Part shown: positions 21,965-34,856 of the stretch, one piece after another
How the letters are laid out: each line of letters begins with the position of its first letter
Numbering within the stretch: the stretch's first letter is position 1
Source: Parachlorella kessleri
Taxonomy: Eukaryota; Chlorophyta; Trebouxiophyceae; Chlorellales; Chlorellaceae
DNA: 47,189 bases
NCBI GenBank assembly: GCA_001598975.1
Contig: BBXU01002205.1
Coordinates: 1-47,189, forward strand
Reading direction: 5' to 3'
Translations under genes and position numbers: made by a program
Notes under the pieces: model-generated
Told to the model about the DNA's origin: nothing
Seen by the model: only the letters and a program-made list of their open reading frames with translations
Database searches by the model: none

Positions 21965-24900
21965 TCAGCATTTCGCCAGCATGGCGGCAACTTCATTAGA
22001 GATGACAGAGAAGGATGGCCTGCAAAGAACTGGGATGGCGGATTGAGGCACAAGAGAGCAGGAAAGCGGCAATGGGATGCCGGCACAACAGCAAGCACAG
22101 GACTAGCCTGGCACACCGACAAGGCCACGGTAACTGCAGGGGTGGGCTGGAGCCTTGACATTGCTGTGGTGCGGTGTGAGTTGTTGTCAGCAGGGCAGCC
22201 CGGAGGCTATGCAACGTGTTCGCAAAGAGAAACCTTTCCAACGGCAACCTTTCCAAGCTTGCCGCTAGTGCACCTCGCAGTACGCTGGGTGGACAGCCTC
22301 TGCAACATGTTCGCTGGTGGCCCACATCCCAAGGCCATCCTTGTAGTACACTATCTAACACCATGCAGCATCCCCAAGGGATGCAGGCGCTGCCATCACC
22401 ACCCAAAGCAGCACAAGCTCAGCACATGCAACCTCCTCCTAGATCCAAGAATCCCAAGAGGTCCCCTTCTCACACACCTGTGCTCTGGCTCTGGAGACCA
22501 GCACTGCTGCATCAGGTCCAGATACTCAGGGGGCAATTGTAGCCCCTCTGGCAGACCTAATCGCTCGCCCTGCGTAACACTTGCACCGAAACAGTGGCTA
22601 AAAAAGTTTTGCTCGAGAATCGTGAGAGGGGGAAGGGGTTCATCTCTGGCCTGCACAGGTTCTTACTGCCCCTCCTGCCAACTCCAAAACGGGAATTAGA
22701 AATCCTAAGATACAACACAGAGCGCTGCGTAAAAAATCCTGAAGTGCCTAGTAGACAAGGGTAAGTACCGCAGGGGCGAAACTAATTAGATTTAAACACA
22801 GCCAGCATGTGTACATACATAGAGGTGTCCTTGTGGGTCCATGCGAGAAGATTGTTGAGCTCAGCAACCCACCATGGTGACAACCTTGTAGTAGATTTGG
22901 GCAGCTGGGAGGTGGGCAAAGGCAAATTGGCAGGTGGCCAGCTCCCACATGAGGATGCCAAAGGAGTAGACGTCACAGGCGGTGGTCAGCCGCCCGGCAG
23001 TCAGCATCTCTGGGGGCATGTACCTGCGCCACATGTGGAAGTTGTGCGACCCTCAAGTTGCAGTGGCAAGGAAGACCGGCATGGGACACCGCCTGATGAG
23101 GCCACAGTACGCAGGGCAAAGGCTGCCACTGACATAAGAAGGGTCAACCTGAGGAACCCAAAGGAGGCTCCCATCCATAAGCTTTGTCTCAGCCTGGCCC
23201 CACTTTGCTGGCTCCAGCCAAGACTTCCGTGAATGACCATTATACTTGACTAGTCATGCTTGTGGTGGGTTGCTGGCGAGATGACGGCAAGGCCTAGCTG
23301 GGGGATAGCTGGTCCTGGGAAGCGAACCTTTCAACTTCAGCTAACCACAGCTGTGACTAGCTGTTCCCAACTGCGACCTGCGGGTCTCCAACAGCCTCCC
23401 ACTGAGCTCCCAGCCAGTTCTCACCCGATAGTCCCGATGGATCGCGTCAGCCGCTGTGACTGCTGCGGGTCCAGCAGCCTGCTGAGCCCCAGGTCAGCGA
23501 CCTTGCAAGTGAAGCCTCGGCTGCCATCCTCACGGCTCTTGAACAGCACGTTGGCTGCACACAACAGTGCGCAGAGGTGCCGTGCCTTCTCCGCGCACGG
23601 TACCACCAATGTCTGGTGCACGGTACATACCGGGTGCATGACGAGGCTGAACTGTAGAACTGTAGAAAGCAGCTCTTCAGTGCATACCGCGGCCGCCGAT
23701 TGTGCTCCTCGCCTTCAGCAAGATAACTTGTGGCATGCAGCCCCGCACTTGCTGTCCACTGGCGATGCATGCGCAAACAAGAGTACCTCGCACCAAGGTG
23801 GGCACATGTCCATGTCCTGCTCACAACGTACCGTCTACTTTCGAGAACTCCGCATCTTCACGCATCTTCTTGTGGCTTTAAGCTTCTTTTGTTTCATAGT
23901 TTTCGCACTGACCAGGCATGCACGCCTGTATGGCCTTTAACCCACCCGGCTTGAGGTCCCCATGAATGACATTATTGGAGTGGAGGTACTGCATGCCCCT
24001 GGCAATGTCTTGGAGGCACAGCAGGATGGCGTGCATGGCGGGCTGCCCCGTCTGCCGGCCGCGGAACTTGCGCTTGGCAATGGCATCAGCTAGAGAGCCC
24101 TTGTCGCAGTACTGCACAGGCACAGGGAGGTACGGTCAGTCAGCGAAGGACCGCAGGAGCCGCCTGGGAGCGCACACGCGCTTCCAAAACAGTCCTCAGG
24201 TCTATTGTGGGCACTCTTACCCCACTGCAATGGCCCACCAGCAGGGCCCCCAGCACCACAGGAGGGGTTGACGGGCCATATGGCATACCACCCTACTGGC
24301 CACCCCGAGTTCAGAGCGCTTGCCTCTAGGACCATCCAGGTCTCAAACAGCACGGATGGCTGCCGGTGCTGCTGCTCCGCCCCCACTGGCAGTGGCGTGG
24401 AATGGGTGCCGGCCTCGGGGCCCGCCTCATTCTGCACCGGCCGCTCCTGCCGCCCGCTGCTGTAAGTGCCCTGGTCACAAGGCTCGCCCGCCGGCAGGGA
24501 GGGTGTCCGTTGCACCTTCATGGCCGTGCCACTTAGAGCAGCGCCAGGCTGAGTGGGTGGGTCGCAACCAGCCCCAGGAAGCTGCGCCAACTGGGAGGGC
24601 TCACCAGCCGCCTTGGGGTCGCTGGGAGCCCCTCCGCTCGGCAGCGACAGGCTACAGCTGGACGGGTCACGCAGCCGTACTGACGTCACTTTGTATGTGG
24701 CAACCAGGTTGGGGTGGGACAGGGCGGTGGCCAGGATGGTCTCCAGAGGGGGTGAGGCGGCAGGGGTTGGGTTGTCGCCGGAGGCGCCGGCGCCTGGCGG
24801 GCTGGGCATGCTGTGCTCCATCACCTGCACAGCGGCACAGACCCACAGCATGCGGCCGTCAAAGCGAAGCACTTGTCTCAGCTGTCAGCTAAGCTGTCCT

Positions 24901-27900
24901 GATCCTGAACTCTGCAGGTGGTTGACCATTTCGGTCTGCGCTGCCAGTTTCAGGTGCACCCCTTCGGAACTACAACCCTGGGTACGGCAATAACAACCAA
25001 TTCTGGGCTGCAGCCTTGTCATCCTGTTGTACATGCATTAGGCACGCTGACCCATGGTTAGCTGCCTAACTGCTGGTGCATGGCTTACCTTGATGGCTGC
25101 TGGAGCTCCCTTCCATCTAGCCTTATACACCCTGCCAAAACCTGCACACATTCACAGCCGCCCATGTTCAACAAGAGTCCGGTCAGCAAGCGAGAGCCAA
25201 GAGCTGTGAGTTGCCCAACAGCCCCCCCCCCTGCCCACCCCCCTGCCACACACACAGCGGTCAGAAGGGGCCTTGAATCGATTGCACATGCGGCGGGCAG
25301 GCCAGCAGTCGCGCCCTCCTCCTTTCACATAGACTCCAAGGCTCACGAGTGGTTGGACCGGCGTGCAGCCCCAGTGCAGTTCCTAGCCCTGCATTTGAGT
25401 GGCACAGCCCACAGCACAAGACATGGACGCAAGTCAACCACTCACCTCCCTTGCCGATCAGCTCCCCCAGCTCCACCGACTCGTCCAGGTCACCAAAGCG
25501 TATGCGTAGCGCATGACTAACCCCAGGCTGACGCAAGGGCGGCCCCGTGGCTGCCTGTAACAGGCTAGGCCCCCAAGAGTGCGGGGCGCCGACCCCCGTC
25601 TGCTGTGAGGGGGCCCCCTCGTCAGCCTTGTCGCCCAACTCGCTAGCTGCCTGCGCCATAGCAGTTAAAACTTATATGTTCGCACCGCACAGCTGTTGGC
25701 TGTCTGCTGTCTAGCAGACTGGCTCGCCAGATGCCAAGGGAGGGGTTTATCTGCTAGGGCAGACTGCACACGAGCCTGCTTGCAGATCTGTGCCTGGATG
25801 CAACGACCAAAGAGGACAGTCACTCACAACACACCATCAGCACCGCACTTCCGGGGTCAGCTCTTAAGTGTCCGCAGCCTGTTTTGTTGCGAGCCAGGCA
25901 ACGTATGCCATATGCGTGATGGCCCAAGTGCAGCTAGCATGGTGTCTTGGCGGCTGGCTTGCTCAGGCCGGCAGGTGTTGACCGCACCAAGCAAGGCAGC
26001 AGCGGCCCTCCCAACAGCGGTTTGCTGACTGCTGGGTGGGAGAGAAGTCTCCAGAGTCAAGTTTAGGCACCACACCGCACCGGCCAGTGCCTGCACAGTT
26101 CCCACCTCTGGATCAAGCTCCGGCGGCGGCGGCGCAAGCCTTGGCGGTGCCCGCGTTCGCCGCGACCCCGTCCACCAGCCCACCCCCACCACGATGGCAA
26201 CCAGCGCACTGGCCCCAGCCACTCCAACAATAAGCCACACCCACCACGCGGTGCTGCTGCCCCCGCTAGCTGCCGCGCTGGGGTCTTCTGTGGAATCCCC
26301 TGCACCCAGCATGTGCAGCAGGGCCCTTAGATGCGCTGGCGCCAACAACGCCAGCAGAACGACAGCATGGCTATGCCCACGCTGGATGGCCACAGAGGGG
26401 GGTGGAAGGTGTTCTCCTTGTGACCTCTGTACTCCCTACCGCTCTGAATTCGCGCGGCACCGCAGCTCCCTGTACCATTACAGACGCTTTACACGTCATA
26501 AAAACTTGCCCTCCCGCCTCAGCCCGCTTGAGCACACGCTGGACTTTGGTCTGTCCCTTGCCAAGACACACAGCAGCATGGGAGCAGCGCAGCCAGGCCA
26601 ACAACCTGCGTTGCCGCGTGGTGGGCTCCTCACTCACCCCCGTCCACAGAGTCGCTCAGCCCGGGGTCTTGCTCGCACCGGAGCGACAGTCCGTAGTTTA
26701 ACACTCTCACATTCCCAAAGCTGGGCTCGTTGCTGTGAGTAGGCACCACTGGCAGCTGTAGCACTTGCGTGCCTTGCACGATGAACAGCAAGGGATCACT
26801 GGGCAGCGTGCTGACTGCAGAGGCTCCGAAGGTGGTCCACAGCTGTGTGATCCTTTGCTGGGTGAAAGACGGGCCGCAGACGTTCGAGTACGGGCAGAGC
26901 ATGGTGTTGTTAAAGATGACCTGCAGTGGAAGCAGCGCAAGTGCCGCAATCAGGCGGTGGTCAGGGGTGGGCTGCTTACTTCAGGTAACCTTCCATCCAC
27001 CGAGTTAGGCCGTAGGAGATTAGCAGCACCCAATGAAGGCCAGCGCCACGGCATGCATTGGACGGCGTCCCTTTGGACCTCTTCGCCTTTGTGTGAAGCA
27101 TCTGCCAAGCTAGGAGCTCTGTGCTCAGATCCGGCATGCGCACGCACCTCTGCGCCGGGTTCTGCATTGATGGTTGGCCAGGCCACCAGTGCCCGGACCC
27201 GGGTAATGCCAGCCACATCTGGAGACCACGGGTACCGCAGCCCCACCAACATCACATTCTCTATCTGCAGCGAGGCCCCGCCGCCCACGGTGATCACAGG
27301 CCACAGGTTGCTGAAGTTCACCAAGGCCGAGCCCGCATAGACGGGGCCCACGGTATCGGTGAAGTTGGGGGAACCTGCGGAGGCGCCAAGCTGTGGGCCT
27401 ATTAGCCAGGGCGGGCAGGGCCCCAGCGCAGGCGAACCCTGCCGCCACTTCTGACAGCAGCTGCAGCTGAGGAGGGGGAGGCGTGGGCGACAGGAGAGAG
27501 CAGTAAGGGAGGGCTGAACGCTGTTGGAGCAGCCTGCCTGGGGACGCCTTCACTAGGGTCAGGCAGGCATGGAAAGACTTGGTTGGGGAAAGTGCAGGTG
27601 TCAAAGCGGGGCAGCTGCCAGGTTCCGTACTGCGGTCACAGCCCAGACATACCACAGCCAACACTGGTGGCCCAACAGCAAGGCAAGCAAGCACCAGGGC
27701 CACGTGCCTTCCGTTGTGATGACAACGTGGTGGCCTGCTTCCATGGACACGAAGTCCTGTAAAGTGTAATCCTCCGGCTGGAAGAAAATATCCCCTGCGC
27801 GACACCTCGCGTGATAGACGATGTTACACCGTCATCGGAGGGCTTCTGCGTTTCGCAGACAGCAGGCATAGTCTCGCAAGCATAGTCGCACCTGTGAGAA

Positions 27901-28051
27901 CTACCCTTCCAACACTTGAGTCTTTGAGAGCCTCAACTAGGCTACGGCTGTCGTTGACCCAGCTGGTCTGCAGCAGGTGTGCTCTCACGGGTTTGACAAA
28001 GTATTGACTCCATGCCAAGGCGACTAGCAGCCCAACCAGCGAACGCAGCAT
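21965..28051 (-). CDS. RLK-B: receptor-like TKL kinase, single-pass membrane protein
   Basis: Thirteen exons: 28051-27892, 27794-27708, 27374-27148, 26920-26638, 26299-26106, 25650-25446, 25141-25089, 24824-24324, 24111-23946, 23554-23425, 23023-22873, 22569-22478, 22019-21965. They sum to 767 codons plus TGA with no internal stop. The closest relative in the window is RLK-A: exons 2, 3, 4, 7, 9, 10, 11, 12 and 13 have identical lengths. The signal peptide starts MLRSLVGLLVALAW. The ectodomain has LWPVITVGGGASLQIENV and a Cys-containing fourth exon. The membrane span is near 271-293 (WWVWLIVGVAGASALVAIVV). The kinase shows IGKGGFGRVYKARW, Lys403, FETWMVLEYCDKGSL, HGDLKP (620-625), DLG (646-648), YMPPEML and CWSPEPEHRPSF. 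All splice sites are plausible; introns after exons 2 and 8 use GC donors (GCACGT, GCAAGC). The exon 8 insert is Pro/Gly/Ser-rich. The kinase domain ends the protein with no cytoplasmic tail. Confidence 0.9.
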
Positions 28052-28509
28052 GACTTGCTCATGTAGATGCCAGCTGCAGGACGTAGCGCAGCTCGTGCTA
28101 ATTGACGCCAAACCAAATACTAGTGATGTATGGTGCAAGCGTTGGTTTGTGGTCGCAAGGCATCATCAGTACCGCATCCGAAAGGGGCACCTGGATCCAA
28201 ACTTGCTTGCGGCCATGCTCAACTTCGTACTCGTAGTACAGGCTGTTCATATAGTAGTGTAGTGCAGTTCCCAGGCTGTAAAATGTCCGAAATATTGCAT
28301 GGCTAGCCGTACATAAGCTTCTCATCCCAACAGTGGCCACCACGAAGACATTGAGGCAACCCACCCCTAAGCCGAGCATTTCACCCAGCAACCCAGAAAA
28401 CCTTTCACAAACTTGCCGCCGGTACGCCTAGCAGTACGCTGGGTGTACAGCCTCTCCCAGCAACTGCCTGCCCACCCCGCCCCCGCCAACTGCAGTTTGT
28501 CAGAGGCCA
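28052..28509. promoter_or_regulatory. Short intergenic gap RLK-B / RLK-C
   Basis: Only 458 bp separate the RLK-B start codon from the RLK-C stop codon. The RLK-B promoter and the RLK-C 3' UTR must share this space, or the RLK-B promoter overlaps the RLK-C gene. No TGTAA was found on the minus strand here and no named element was recognised. Confidence 0.45.
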
Positions 28510-31500
28510 TCACTTGCACTCTGAGTCCAGAAGTGTCTGGATATCCCGCACAACATCCAGAAATGCTGGCCTGCAACGGGCATTGGAGGGGAAGCTTCAA
28601 TACAGCATAATCGCACTGGCAGTTGTAGGTGCAGAGCGGGGCCCATGCACGGGTGCACACAGTCTGGCAGGCCATTGAAGTGCAAGCATGTGCCATACAA
28701 CAGCATGCGGGCCTGCATGGAGGCTGGCATGCTACAAAAGCACACCTGGCATTGTGGTCTGCGTCCCAGCATCTTTGCATCAGGACGAGATACCCCTGTG
28801 GGAATTCAATTCCCTGAGGTGCCGTGGGTCTCTCCCCCTGCAAGGATGCGATGGCACACATCGCGACGGCTCACATGTTGCTCACATGACACGCACCTCG
28901 CAGAAACTACGAAGCAGTGCCAAGGGGGGCGTGTTGAAGCACGGCTTGATGACCAGACGAGATGTGCAACGGGGCCTGTCAAGCGCCTTCACTATCAAAA
29001 ATCATGAACCATCTCACTCCAGGCATGCAGCAGCTCACACATCATGATGCACTATTACACCATGCAGCGGTCCCTACATCACGGTCCGCATCAACAACGC
29101 ATTGCGAGCACCCTCCACTTGGAAGCCCAGTTAGGCTCCCCTGCCAGTTGGCATAGAGTCAGTGTCTGCTATGAAACTCTCGGCTCCCTTTTGGGACCAC
29201 GATCACTCACCAACTGCACTACCCGGTAGAAGACTTGGGCGGCGGTCTCGTTCAGGAAGGCAAACTGGCACGTGGCCAGCTCCCACATAAGGATGCCAAA
29301 GGAGTAGACATCACAGGCGGTGGTCAGCCGCCCGGCAGTCAGCACCTCTGGCGGCATGTACCTGCGCTTGAAGCACCATGGACAGTAGCACCTTGGACAC
29401 GGTGTGGCCTTGCCCGGCCCATACGATAAGCCAGGGGTACTGGAGACGCACAACCAGAACCCAGGTCATCCATCTTCCCCGCCCTGCACACTGCATGCTA
29501 GCAGCTGGCCCTTTGTTCTGCAGGAGTGGAACAGCAAAGCGCTGTGCAGGGCACATTGCAGGCCTTCAGCTGAACGAAAATGGGTGTGAAACCCCCGCCT
29601 TAAGCAGGGCGTGGGCAGCCCATTGAATTGGTATAACGACTCACCCAATGGTCCCACAGGACCGCGTGAGCCGCTGTGACTGCTGCGGGTCCAGCAGCCT
29701 GCTCAGCCCTAGGTCAGCAATCTTGCACGTGAAGCCTTTGCTGCCATCGTCACGGCTTTTAAGTAGCACATTTCCTGCAGCCGCCAGGGAGGGAAGCAGC
29801 TATGGGCACGGTGTTTGACAAGCCTGGAGTCTTTCAATAATGGTTGCAGCCGGCAGTCCAGAAATTGTACAGCCACGTCTTAAGTGTCTAAGGACAGCCT
29901 CAGCAGCAATCTATCAACCTGACGACCTGTGCACTGCTACGTGTGTTCATCATCTGCTGCTCCCCTCCACGACTAACGACTGCAAGCGGACCCACCTGGC
30001 TTCATGTCTCCATGCACCACATTGTTGGCATGGAGGTACTGCAAGCCGCGGGCCACGTCCAGCAGACACATAAGGACGGCTCGCATGTGCGGCTGGCCGC
30101 TCTTGCGGCTGAGGAACCTGCGGGCCTTGATGGCTTCTGCTAGGGATCCCCTGTCACACAACTGCAAGCAGAGAAGGGGCAATCAGGTGCCGTGCAGTCC
30201 TCCCCTTTGTGTATGACGGCTCAGGAAATAAAACCCCATTTGGCATCTAGGGAAGTATGAGTGGGCATACAACCCAAGAAGGACCTTGCCTCGGCCCAAG
30301 AAGCGGGCAGCCCGCGCTCACACACAAAGGCTGCAACTGCAGACTGGCAGCGAGTCAAATGAATTCAACATCAGAAGTAACTCTTCCAGGCCCCGCATGA
30401 AGCACCGGCCCAGCCTTTTCACCCTCCCAAGGTGATGCTTGACTCATGCTTGACTCAACACCACCGACCACTCCCCCAACACCACCCTACCTACCTCCAG
30501 CACCATCCACGTCTCAAACAGAGCCCCACTCTGCCTTCTACTTTGGAGTGCGACTGGGGAGCCACCAGCACCTCCCGAGCTGCTGCGGCCCCCGGTGCCG
30601 CCCACCACGTCCGTCCCGCTGCTTGCAGCCGCCGGCGACACGCCCGCTGCGCCTCCCACGCTGGGCGTGCCGGGGGCGAGGTCCCCCGTGCCAACACCGG
30701 CTGCCTTCCCCAGCTCAGCCGAGGTAAGGGACCGCAGGGATGCATCGAAAAAGGACGTCGGCTGTTCAATGCCCGACGACCGCCGCAGCTGCACCGTGCT
30801 GACTCGGTAGGTTGCCACGATGTTGGGGTGAGAGAGGCTGGTGCCCAGCAGGCTCTCGAGGTTGAGGCCTGAGGAGGGGGGGCTGCCTGAGATGCCTGCT
30901 GCGCTGGGCGTGCTGTGCTCCACCACCTGGAAAGCAAACAGCAGCAGCAGTGCGAGGGGTTCCGCCAGCGCTGGAAGGTTCGGAGCCTGGGTATGAGGGG
31001 TGCAATGCTGGGTAGAGCCCCCTTGCCACACATGCGCACGTTCCTGTTGATGCTGCGTACCAGCCGCTGCATGACATCTCAGCATGGACATCCTTGGGAG
31101 TGCAAATGTTATTCGCACTTCTTCATGCACACACTGCCTCTGCTCACCTTCACGGCAGCTGGAGCCCCCTTCCACCGTGCCCGATACACCCGACCATAGC
31201 CTGCAGCAGGAAGACCCTATGCTCCCCCGCTCTGTTGCAGGTTATGCAACTGGGCGACGATCCGTGCTAGTGGGTTGTCTGCCACCATAGTGGCATTGGG
31301 CAGCAGCACGTCTGGATCAAGGCCATCCCCAGGAACCAGTCTCTGACGCACACACAAATAGTGCACCCAAGTGCATGATCAGGAGCTGCAGACCCCGAGT
31401 GGTTTCTCAGATTTTCGCACACCCTGGCACACGGGGGACCACTAGTGCCGCTAAGTTTACAGTCTAACCAGCCCTGACTGACCTCCCTTGCCAATGAGCT

Positions 31501-34006
31501 CTCCCAGCTCTAAGGACTGGTCCAGGTCACCAAAGCGTACGCGCAGCGTGCTGCTCAGCCCAGGCAGCTGCGTGGCTGGGGAACCACTGCTGGTGAGGGC
31601 GGTGGTCTGTGGCGGCGTGTGGGGCTGACTAAAGGTTGACTCATGCGGGGAGTCCTTGTCCTCCATCTTGATGTCTTGCAGGGGCAGCTCTCCAGGCTTG
31701 GGAGCAGGTTTACGATGCTGCATCCAGACAACACCCAACTGTTCCAAACGTCAGTGGCGCAGCGCTAGCGCCAAAAGCAGCCACAGCTTGAGCTTAGCTA
31801 CGCGCGCTAATAAATCAGTGCACTCCGCATCGCCCCATTACCTCTAATATCGGTAAGAGTGTCTGCACAGCCGCCGGCGCCCTGTCTACACCCACATGCA
31901 TACTTGCCATGGCTACCTCACTGCAGCACAACTGCAGCACAGGTAAACCATCTGCCTGGCTTGCAGGCGCCTATCCAAGCTACCATTCACCCTCTGTGTA
32001 AGTTACCAGGTACCATGTACCAGTTACCGGATAGTATCCGCAGGAAGCGTGCCTACCTGCAGCTGGGCCTGCAGCCGCCGCCGCCTGCGCCGAGGTATGA
32101 GCCAGCAACGCACCATCAGCGCACCCGCGGTCACAGCAATGGCTGCTGCAATGCCCACGATTAGCCACACCCACCACGGGGCTTTCCCGCCACTGCTGCC
32201 GCTGCTGCTGGGGGGTGCTGCATGGGACGCAGAGCAGCCTTGCCACGTGTGAGCACAGCAAGCAGGGCGAAAGAGGGAACATACGTTGCGCTCAGAGATC
32301 AATGCTCTACAAGGTACCGCAGTGCACCCTGCTGTACAGGCAGGCAGGCAGGTGAAGGAAATAGCAGGAAGGGAAAGTGCAGATTTTGCCATGGCCAATA
32401 TGCACTTTACCATACGAGGCGCCCTTCTTACAAAAGCGGGGGCGACAAAGATGTGGCACCGGCGCCCAGGGGCCTGCTGACACGACCTTGGCGATCTGTG
32501 CTCCTGTTCCTGGCCGGCCCAATGCCTAGCCATTAGGAACAAGAGCACACCGTGTGTGGTGTGAATCTCATCCCGCACCTGCTGTCCCATCAGGGTTGAA
32601 CCTTGTGTCTTGCTGACAAAGGGTAGTCACCCCATAGTTCACCAGGTCCACGTTGCCAGATGAGGGGCCGGTGCCAGACACCGGGACCACCGGTAAAGGG
32701 AGGTGTTGTATCCCACGGATGACATATGCGAGCGGGTTCCAGGCCGTCACCTCCACGGCTTCGCTCCCGACAGCCGGCCACAGTGCCGCCGCCCGCTGTT
32801 TCACTGCCTCTGGGGTGCAGGTTGGGGAGAACACCTGGATGAGGGTGTTGTTCAGGATGAGCTGCAGGGCACACGCACAGTGCAAGCCGCGGTGTCAAGC
32901 TGGGCCGGGAGACATCATGAACTGGGCATCGACACCATAATCAGCATAAACTTGCGCCTTTATACTGCAGTGGTGACTGTTGGGGACCACCATCAGGGCC
33001 CAGGCAGGCAGGTAGGCAGGCAGGCAGCTGGCCCATGGCGCATAGAGCAAGTTGGACGATTGTCCTTGCCAAGGGGCTGGCAAGTGCGCTCTTCCTCTTA
33101 CCCAGTCACCCACGCAGGCAGAGCACTTCCAGTTTTCATGAGCAGCCCGCAGCCAGACCTTAGAGAGAGAGAGCTGCACCTTAGCTTACCTCAGCTCCAG
33201 GCTGTGCATCGACTGTTGGCCAGGTAGCGGACCCACGCACTCTTAGCAGCCCGTGCCGCTGTGTGATGTCTGGGCCATATATGCTCTTGATGCCATAAAG
33301 CTGCAGGTTGTCAATCTGCAGTGTTGCTCCGCTGCCTATTGTTACGACCGGCCACAGGCTGCTGAAGTTGACGACGGCTGAGCCAGCAAATAAAGGCGCA
33401 TCTACGCTTGTGAAGTTTGGGTTACCTGCAAACACACTGCACTGCGCGCTCAACAGCAAATGCAGAAGGCATACAGCACAGAGATCGAGGACCACATGTC
33501 AACTGACACCAAGAGAATCCGTCCCCACCCTGGTGCCTTCAAGCATCCAGGATGTGCCTAGAGAGCGCCCACTGCGGCTACTGCCACGCCCGTCAGGAGT
33601 CACAGGGATTGAGGGAGAGAGAGTGCCAGGCAGCTGAAGGGACTACACCGCAAGGCCAGGCTCTTCCCTTCCCAAGCAAGCCCAGCTCTCACAGGGACCT
33701 GTCGCAGTGAGAAGGACCTTGCGCCCGTCTGTCAGCAAGACCGAGTCTTGCGGAGTCCAGGATGCAGCGTCAAGAGTAACATCCCCTGTAAGGAGATACA
33801 GCAACAGCTGAGCCCGTGTCGGAGGACCCATCTAGTGGGAGATTGTCACATGTACCTGTCACGATGATTGTTGTCACGTCTGGCGAGCGCAGGCTGTTTA
33901 GCAGGCTAACTTGATTGTCAGCTGTGGCTTGAATGGCCGTCACTGCATCTCCTATGCTCAGTAGGCTAAAAGCACATAAGATCGGCCAGCGACCAGGTCT
34001 ACGCAT
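28510..34006 (-). CDS. RLK-C: receptor-like TKL kinase, single-pass membrane protein
   Basis: Thirteen exons: 34006-33856, 33785-33699, 33425-33190, 32861-32579, 32238-32057, 31717-31483, 31200-31148, 30926-30495, 30161-29996, 29774-29645, 29361-29211, 28837-28746, 28570-28510. They sum to 752 codons plus TGA. The order of parts matches RLK-A and -B: signal peptide (MRRPGRWPILCAFSLLSIG), ectodomain with LWPVVTIGSGATLQIDNL and a nine-base longer third exon, and a span near 274-296 (WWVWLIVGIAAAIAVTAGAL) followed by a run of Arg. The kinase has IGKGGYGRVYRARW and Lys409 in AAVK, FETWMVLELCDRGSL, HGDMKPGNVLLK (603 on), ADLGLSRLL, YMPPEVL, CWDADHNARPAFLDV and a Lys-ended C-terminus. All donors are GT, including intron 2 where A, B and F have GC. 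Exon 8 is the shortest of the three (144 codons against 162 and 167). The copy is intact and likely functional. Confidence 0.9.
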
Positions 34007-34856
34007 ACTCAGTTTCCTGCGCCTGACCTATCTGTCTGTCTTATGATCTAAGGGAGCGACGTATACGGGGTGGAATGGGGCCTGCGCAATTCGCCGCTCC
34101 TCTTAGGTACTGCCATCATGGTACGGCAAGTGGCACTGTGAACAGTCAGACCCTCAAAGGGCCAAGGCAACTTGCCTTGAAGGAGCCCCGATTACAAAAT
34201 TTCTTCAAACCTAATGTTACCGTACCATGTTACGATGGCGGAATATCTAAAAATTAGCTATAAGGAGAGTAGTGAAAGAACATATACACACATCACAAAC
34301 ATAGGCCACAGAGCCGGACCCCCTTGCAGCTGTTCTCAACAGATGGACGGCCCCCAAGGCTATACCACGGAAGGGACCCACAACAACACCTCCACACAAC
34401 AGTAACAGCATCAACCGAAGGCTGTGTCAAAGGTAAGTTGGCAGATCCGGGGTTGCTAGCCAGCAACCTCAGGACAACCTTTGCCTCCACACCACATAGA
34501 AAAGCGCACATGTGAAGAATGTACACAGGCGCAGACAACAATGCTTACTTATTCTGGATGCCATACAAGCATGCAAAGTTCAACTGCAGGAATGCCTCAC
34601 CGGTCCGCACCTGATGCACAACAAAAAGCACATGCTTCAAGCCAAGGGCATACCAGGATAACACACGAATGGTTGCAACAGCTGCACCCCAGCGATGCTC
34701 GGAACTTAACTCACAGGCAGGCAGGCCGCACGGCTACAAGCGCTTGATCCATAGCACGAGCAACCAAGCACGCCCACCTCTTGGCTTAAGGAAACCACTG
34801 CATGGCGTGTATCGATCCACCTGGCCACAGCCGACATGCGTGACCCAAGCAGCGAT
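34007..34856. promoter_or_regulatory. Intergenic region RLK-C / RLK-D
   Basis: This stretch of 850 bp should hold the RLK-C promoter and the RLK-D 3' UTR. It is more AT-rich than the surroundings near 34185-34300. No exon is supported. Confidence 0.5.
34192..34196 (-). terminator. Candidate polyadenylation signal TGTAA for RLK-D
   Basis: A minus-strand TGTAA about 660 bp beyond the RLK-D stop and about 185 bp before the RLK-C start. It is the only match I noticed in this gap. Confidence 0.3.

Noticed and set aside
32703..33227. Long plus-strand open frame over RLK-C exons 3-4
   Set aside because: Antisense to ectodomain exons that match RLK-A and -B in length and sequence.
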